A DNA stretch of 64,000 nt from Henricia sp. BOLD:AAB3569. Taxonomy: Eukaryota > Echinodermata > Asteroidea > Spinulosida > Echinasteridae. Location: positions 682,001 through 746,000 of the forward strand of contig JBBELK010000303.1 of the NCBI GenBank assembly GCA_037783545.1, read 5' to 3'. A program made the translations under genes and the position numbers. This document shows positions 61,981-64,000 of the stretch, piece after piece; position 1 is the first letter of the stretch, and each line of letters starts with the position of its first letter. The notes beneath the pieces were generated by a model. That model was not told the origin of the DNA, did no database searches, and saw only the letters and a list, made by a program, of their open reading frames with translations.

Positions 61981-62042
61981 GTAATTAGCTGTCGGACTTA
62001 TAATTATTTATATAACTTTGTGCTGCAATTTCAAAAATCTGT

Positions 62043-62445
62043 GCAGAGCGTGATCCAATTCCGTCCCTCACGTGAGGGACGGAAATCGAGGAGACGCCTT
62101 TCCTTAATCAATACTACAAATGAAAACTAAAGTGAACCTGTATGTTTACCTGCTACTGATGTTAATACACACTGAAATTGACTTTACAGTTTTATGCAGA
62201 GGTTGTTTTTATGCGCGAGGGACGGACAATCAATAAAATTGACAAACTACAATTGTTTACATGCATTTTCAACTATTTCTTGAAAATGCGATGGCACAGT
62301 GTGCCCATCCAAATTTATTCTGTTAATTTTTGTAACATGATTGTAAAATATGAACCTTTCTTTAGTGTTCGAGGTATTATTTTGATTAATTTAGGAAATT
62401 TTAAAATTGTCATCTGGTGTTTACCAGTTTTGGATCACGCTCTGC
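62043..62445. mobile_element. MITE with GCAGAGCGTGATCCAA ends
   Basis: Inverted ends at 62043-62058 and 62430-62445. A perfect 24-bp palindrome centred on CACGTG (62060-62083, TCCGTCCCTCA arms) lies just inside the left end. Located after exon 26. Confidence 0.8.
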
Positions 62446-62467
62446 ATTGTTGCACGAAGGTACTATT

Positions 62468-62725
62468 ATAGACCACTTTCACGTGACGTCATCACCATTC
62501 GCACCAAAACTTGCGACCGCCCTGCAAGTGTGTTTACACATGTGAAATACCGGTACGTACAAACACATTGCACGGTGGAGGTCTACTTCTGGGTATACGG
62601 CTGAAAATGTTGAAAAACTCGGTAAAATTCAACAAGGCGGTCCCAAGGTGTTCCATAATGGCAGCGCTGTTGTGTTTGTTTACCATCACCAAGGGAAACA
62701 GTAGCGTGCGAGAAAGTGGTCTATA
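62468..62725. mobile_element. MITE with TATAGACCACTTTC ends
   Basis: Inverted ends ATAGACCACTTTCACG and GAGAAAGTGGTCTAT, about 258 bp. Its TAGACC terminus is like that of 57132-57787. Confidence 0.75.
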
Positions 62726-62955
62726 TAGGGATTTGGAGTGATAATCATGTTGTGTGAGCACAATCCTTTATCAAAGGCATTAATAGATTTTGTTTTGTAT
62801 AAAAACCTGCGAGGTCAGGCAGATCGTTTATTTTGTACACAGAGATATGGACCTGCTAGACAAAGCAAAATTTCGGACATGGTCATAATTGTCAGGTTCC
62901 GGTGTGAAACACCATTGATTGTTTTTAAAAGATGGGTCAGTATTAAGGTCTGCTT

Positions 62956-63648
62956 TAGTCTTGGCCCAAGACTACTCTAGTCGATATTGGTTTGTGTACG
63001 CGTTGGCCATATAGTGCGCCCTCTTGCAGCACTAACGGACCAGTCTTTGCTCACTAGAGTAGTCTTGGGAATTTCTCCCGGAAGTTCAGCATTGGGGGCG
63101 GTACCGTTTTATGTAAATAGCTGCAGAGGGTTTTATGATGGCACACAAGGGACATGGCATATCACAGATATCTTTGCAAATATTTGCAGTGTCGCAATTA
63201 TCTTCATAAACAAATGTATTTTGCGATGTCATACGCCTTTGCAAACATGTTTGTAAATATATTCGCAAACATTTGCCAAGAAACTTATGCCACCGAAAAT
63301 ATTAGCAACGATAAAACGGTCATGTTCGATGATTCTTGTAAGCCGCCTTATATTTTTCAAACCATTCGAAGCGCGTGCACGCGGTGTATTTGGGTCACGC
63401 TCTGCGGTCGACGCGCTGTATTTGGGTCGCTCGCTGCATTCCCACGCTCTGCTGTATTTGGGTCACTCGCTGATTGGTTCCCTAGGAAAGCCTAGGCAAA
63501 AACAAAGAAAAAGTTAAACCTTCCGGGAGAAATTCCCAAGACTACTCTAGTGAGCAAAGACTGGTCCGTTAGTGCTGCAAGAGGGCGCACTATATGGCCA
63601 ACGCGTACACAAACCAATATCGACTAGAGTAGTCTTGGGCCAAGACTA
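62956..63648. mobile_element. young Mutator-like foldback element
   Basis: Perfect 9-bp duplication GGTCTGCTT (62947-62955, 63649-63657). Terminal inverted repeats of 129 bp (62956-63084 and 63520-63648) are identical by eye. The interior has TTTGCAAA-type motifs and a TGTATTTGGGTC repeat (63387-63475) but no transposase. Confidence 0.9.
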
Positions 63649-63734
63649 GGTCTGCTTGAAAGTCGGACGTTCACAGGGCGGCCAGTTATGTCAGTCATTA
63701 AAAAGAGCCCTGGTAACATCCGAGGCAGTCGGCC

Positions 63735-63870
63735 CGGGTTGTAACGAGTCTCTCTCTGCTCGAGTGTCAAGTCAAGTCATGTCATGTCTCGTCAAGTCAA
63801 ATTTCCTTTGAGTCTCAATTTAAGTCATTTGACACCATTGCCGGGTCAAGTCAGGACACAACAAGTAGTC
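63735..63870. repeat. GTCAA-type simple repeat
   Basis: Irregular runs of AAGTCAAGTCATGTC, CGAGTCTC and related words. It resembles the GAGTC-rich hAT subterminal repeats at 29990-30080, so it may be the end of another element. Nothing else recognised up to 64000. Confidence 0.6.
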
Positions 63871-64000
63871 AACAGTAAATGTGTTCAAGCTAATTTCAAT
63901 GAGTCTAATGCTGAAACTGGCATTCGTGTAGAGTATTTTTGTTGTTTTGGCAAAGGTTGTTCCATGTTTAAACAAAGCTTAATCTTAGGGTTCTTTAGTG

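Noticed and set aside
5285..61980. NEK8 as the gene identity
   Set aside because: NEK8 ends after five RCC1 repeats; here there is a complete propeller, the NKLALN blade, the PTWIKEELK motif and a coiled coil, all NEK9 traits.
63154..63495. 113-codon frame at the right edge as a downstream NEK9 exon or new gene
   Set aside because: It lies entirely inside the young foldback element and contains short tandem repeats.

Overview
The window is eukaryotic genomic DNA. It shows spliced exons with GT-AG borders, long AT-rich introns, and a very dense load of DNA transposons, foldback elements and tandem repeats. The palindrome TACATGTA recurs throughout the introns. With NEK9-type gene content, this fits a marine invertebrate metazoan, possibly a deuterostome, but the species cannot be fixed from sequence alone.

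One protein-coding gene dominates. It runs left to right from an ATG at 5285 to at least 61980 and its 3' end lies beyond the window. I resolve 26 coding exons (3909 nt, 1303 codons). All junction phases agree, no stop interrupts the reading frame, and each exon is bounded by AG and GT. The product is a NEK9-type (Nercc1) mitotic kinase: NIMA-family kinase domain (about residues 256-520), a seven-bladed RCC1-like propeller (about 541-1037), a conserved PTWIKEELK motif, a low-complexity linker and a coiled-coil start. Human NEK9 begins close to its kinase domain. This protein instead carries about 250 extra N-terminal residues in exons 1-4. Their pattern resembles DUF4347 (putative caspase-fold, His/Cys) and retains candidate residues H124 and C179. 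That possible DUF4347-NEK-RCC1 fusion is the most interesting signal here.

Layout. 1-508: 56-57 bp satellite-like tandem array. 1541-3166 and 3326-4458: two Mutator-like foldback elements, each with a perfect 9-bp target duplication. 4468-5284: presumed promoter side of the NEK9 gene. 5285-61980: the gene, whose introns hold most of the mobile DNA: many TTAA-flanked elements (five copies of a Kolobok-like family with a THAP-like ORF, piggyBac-like ends, and others), hAT-like elements with 5-bp or 8-bp duplications, a Harbinger-like element with a Myb/SANT fragment, a Penelope-like GIY-YIG remnant, mariner/Tigger-like MITEs, a tRNA-like pseudogene and duplicated blocks. 62956-63648: a young-looking Mutator-like foldback with identical 129-bp arms. 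63649-64000: simple GTCAA-type repeats.

No second host gene could be supported. A cysteine-rich open frame at 43577-43885 inside an intron remains unexplained.
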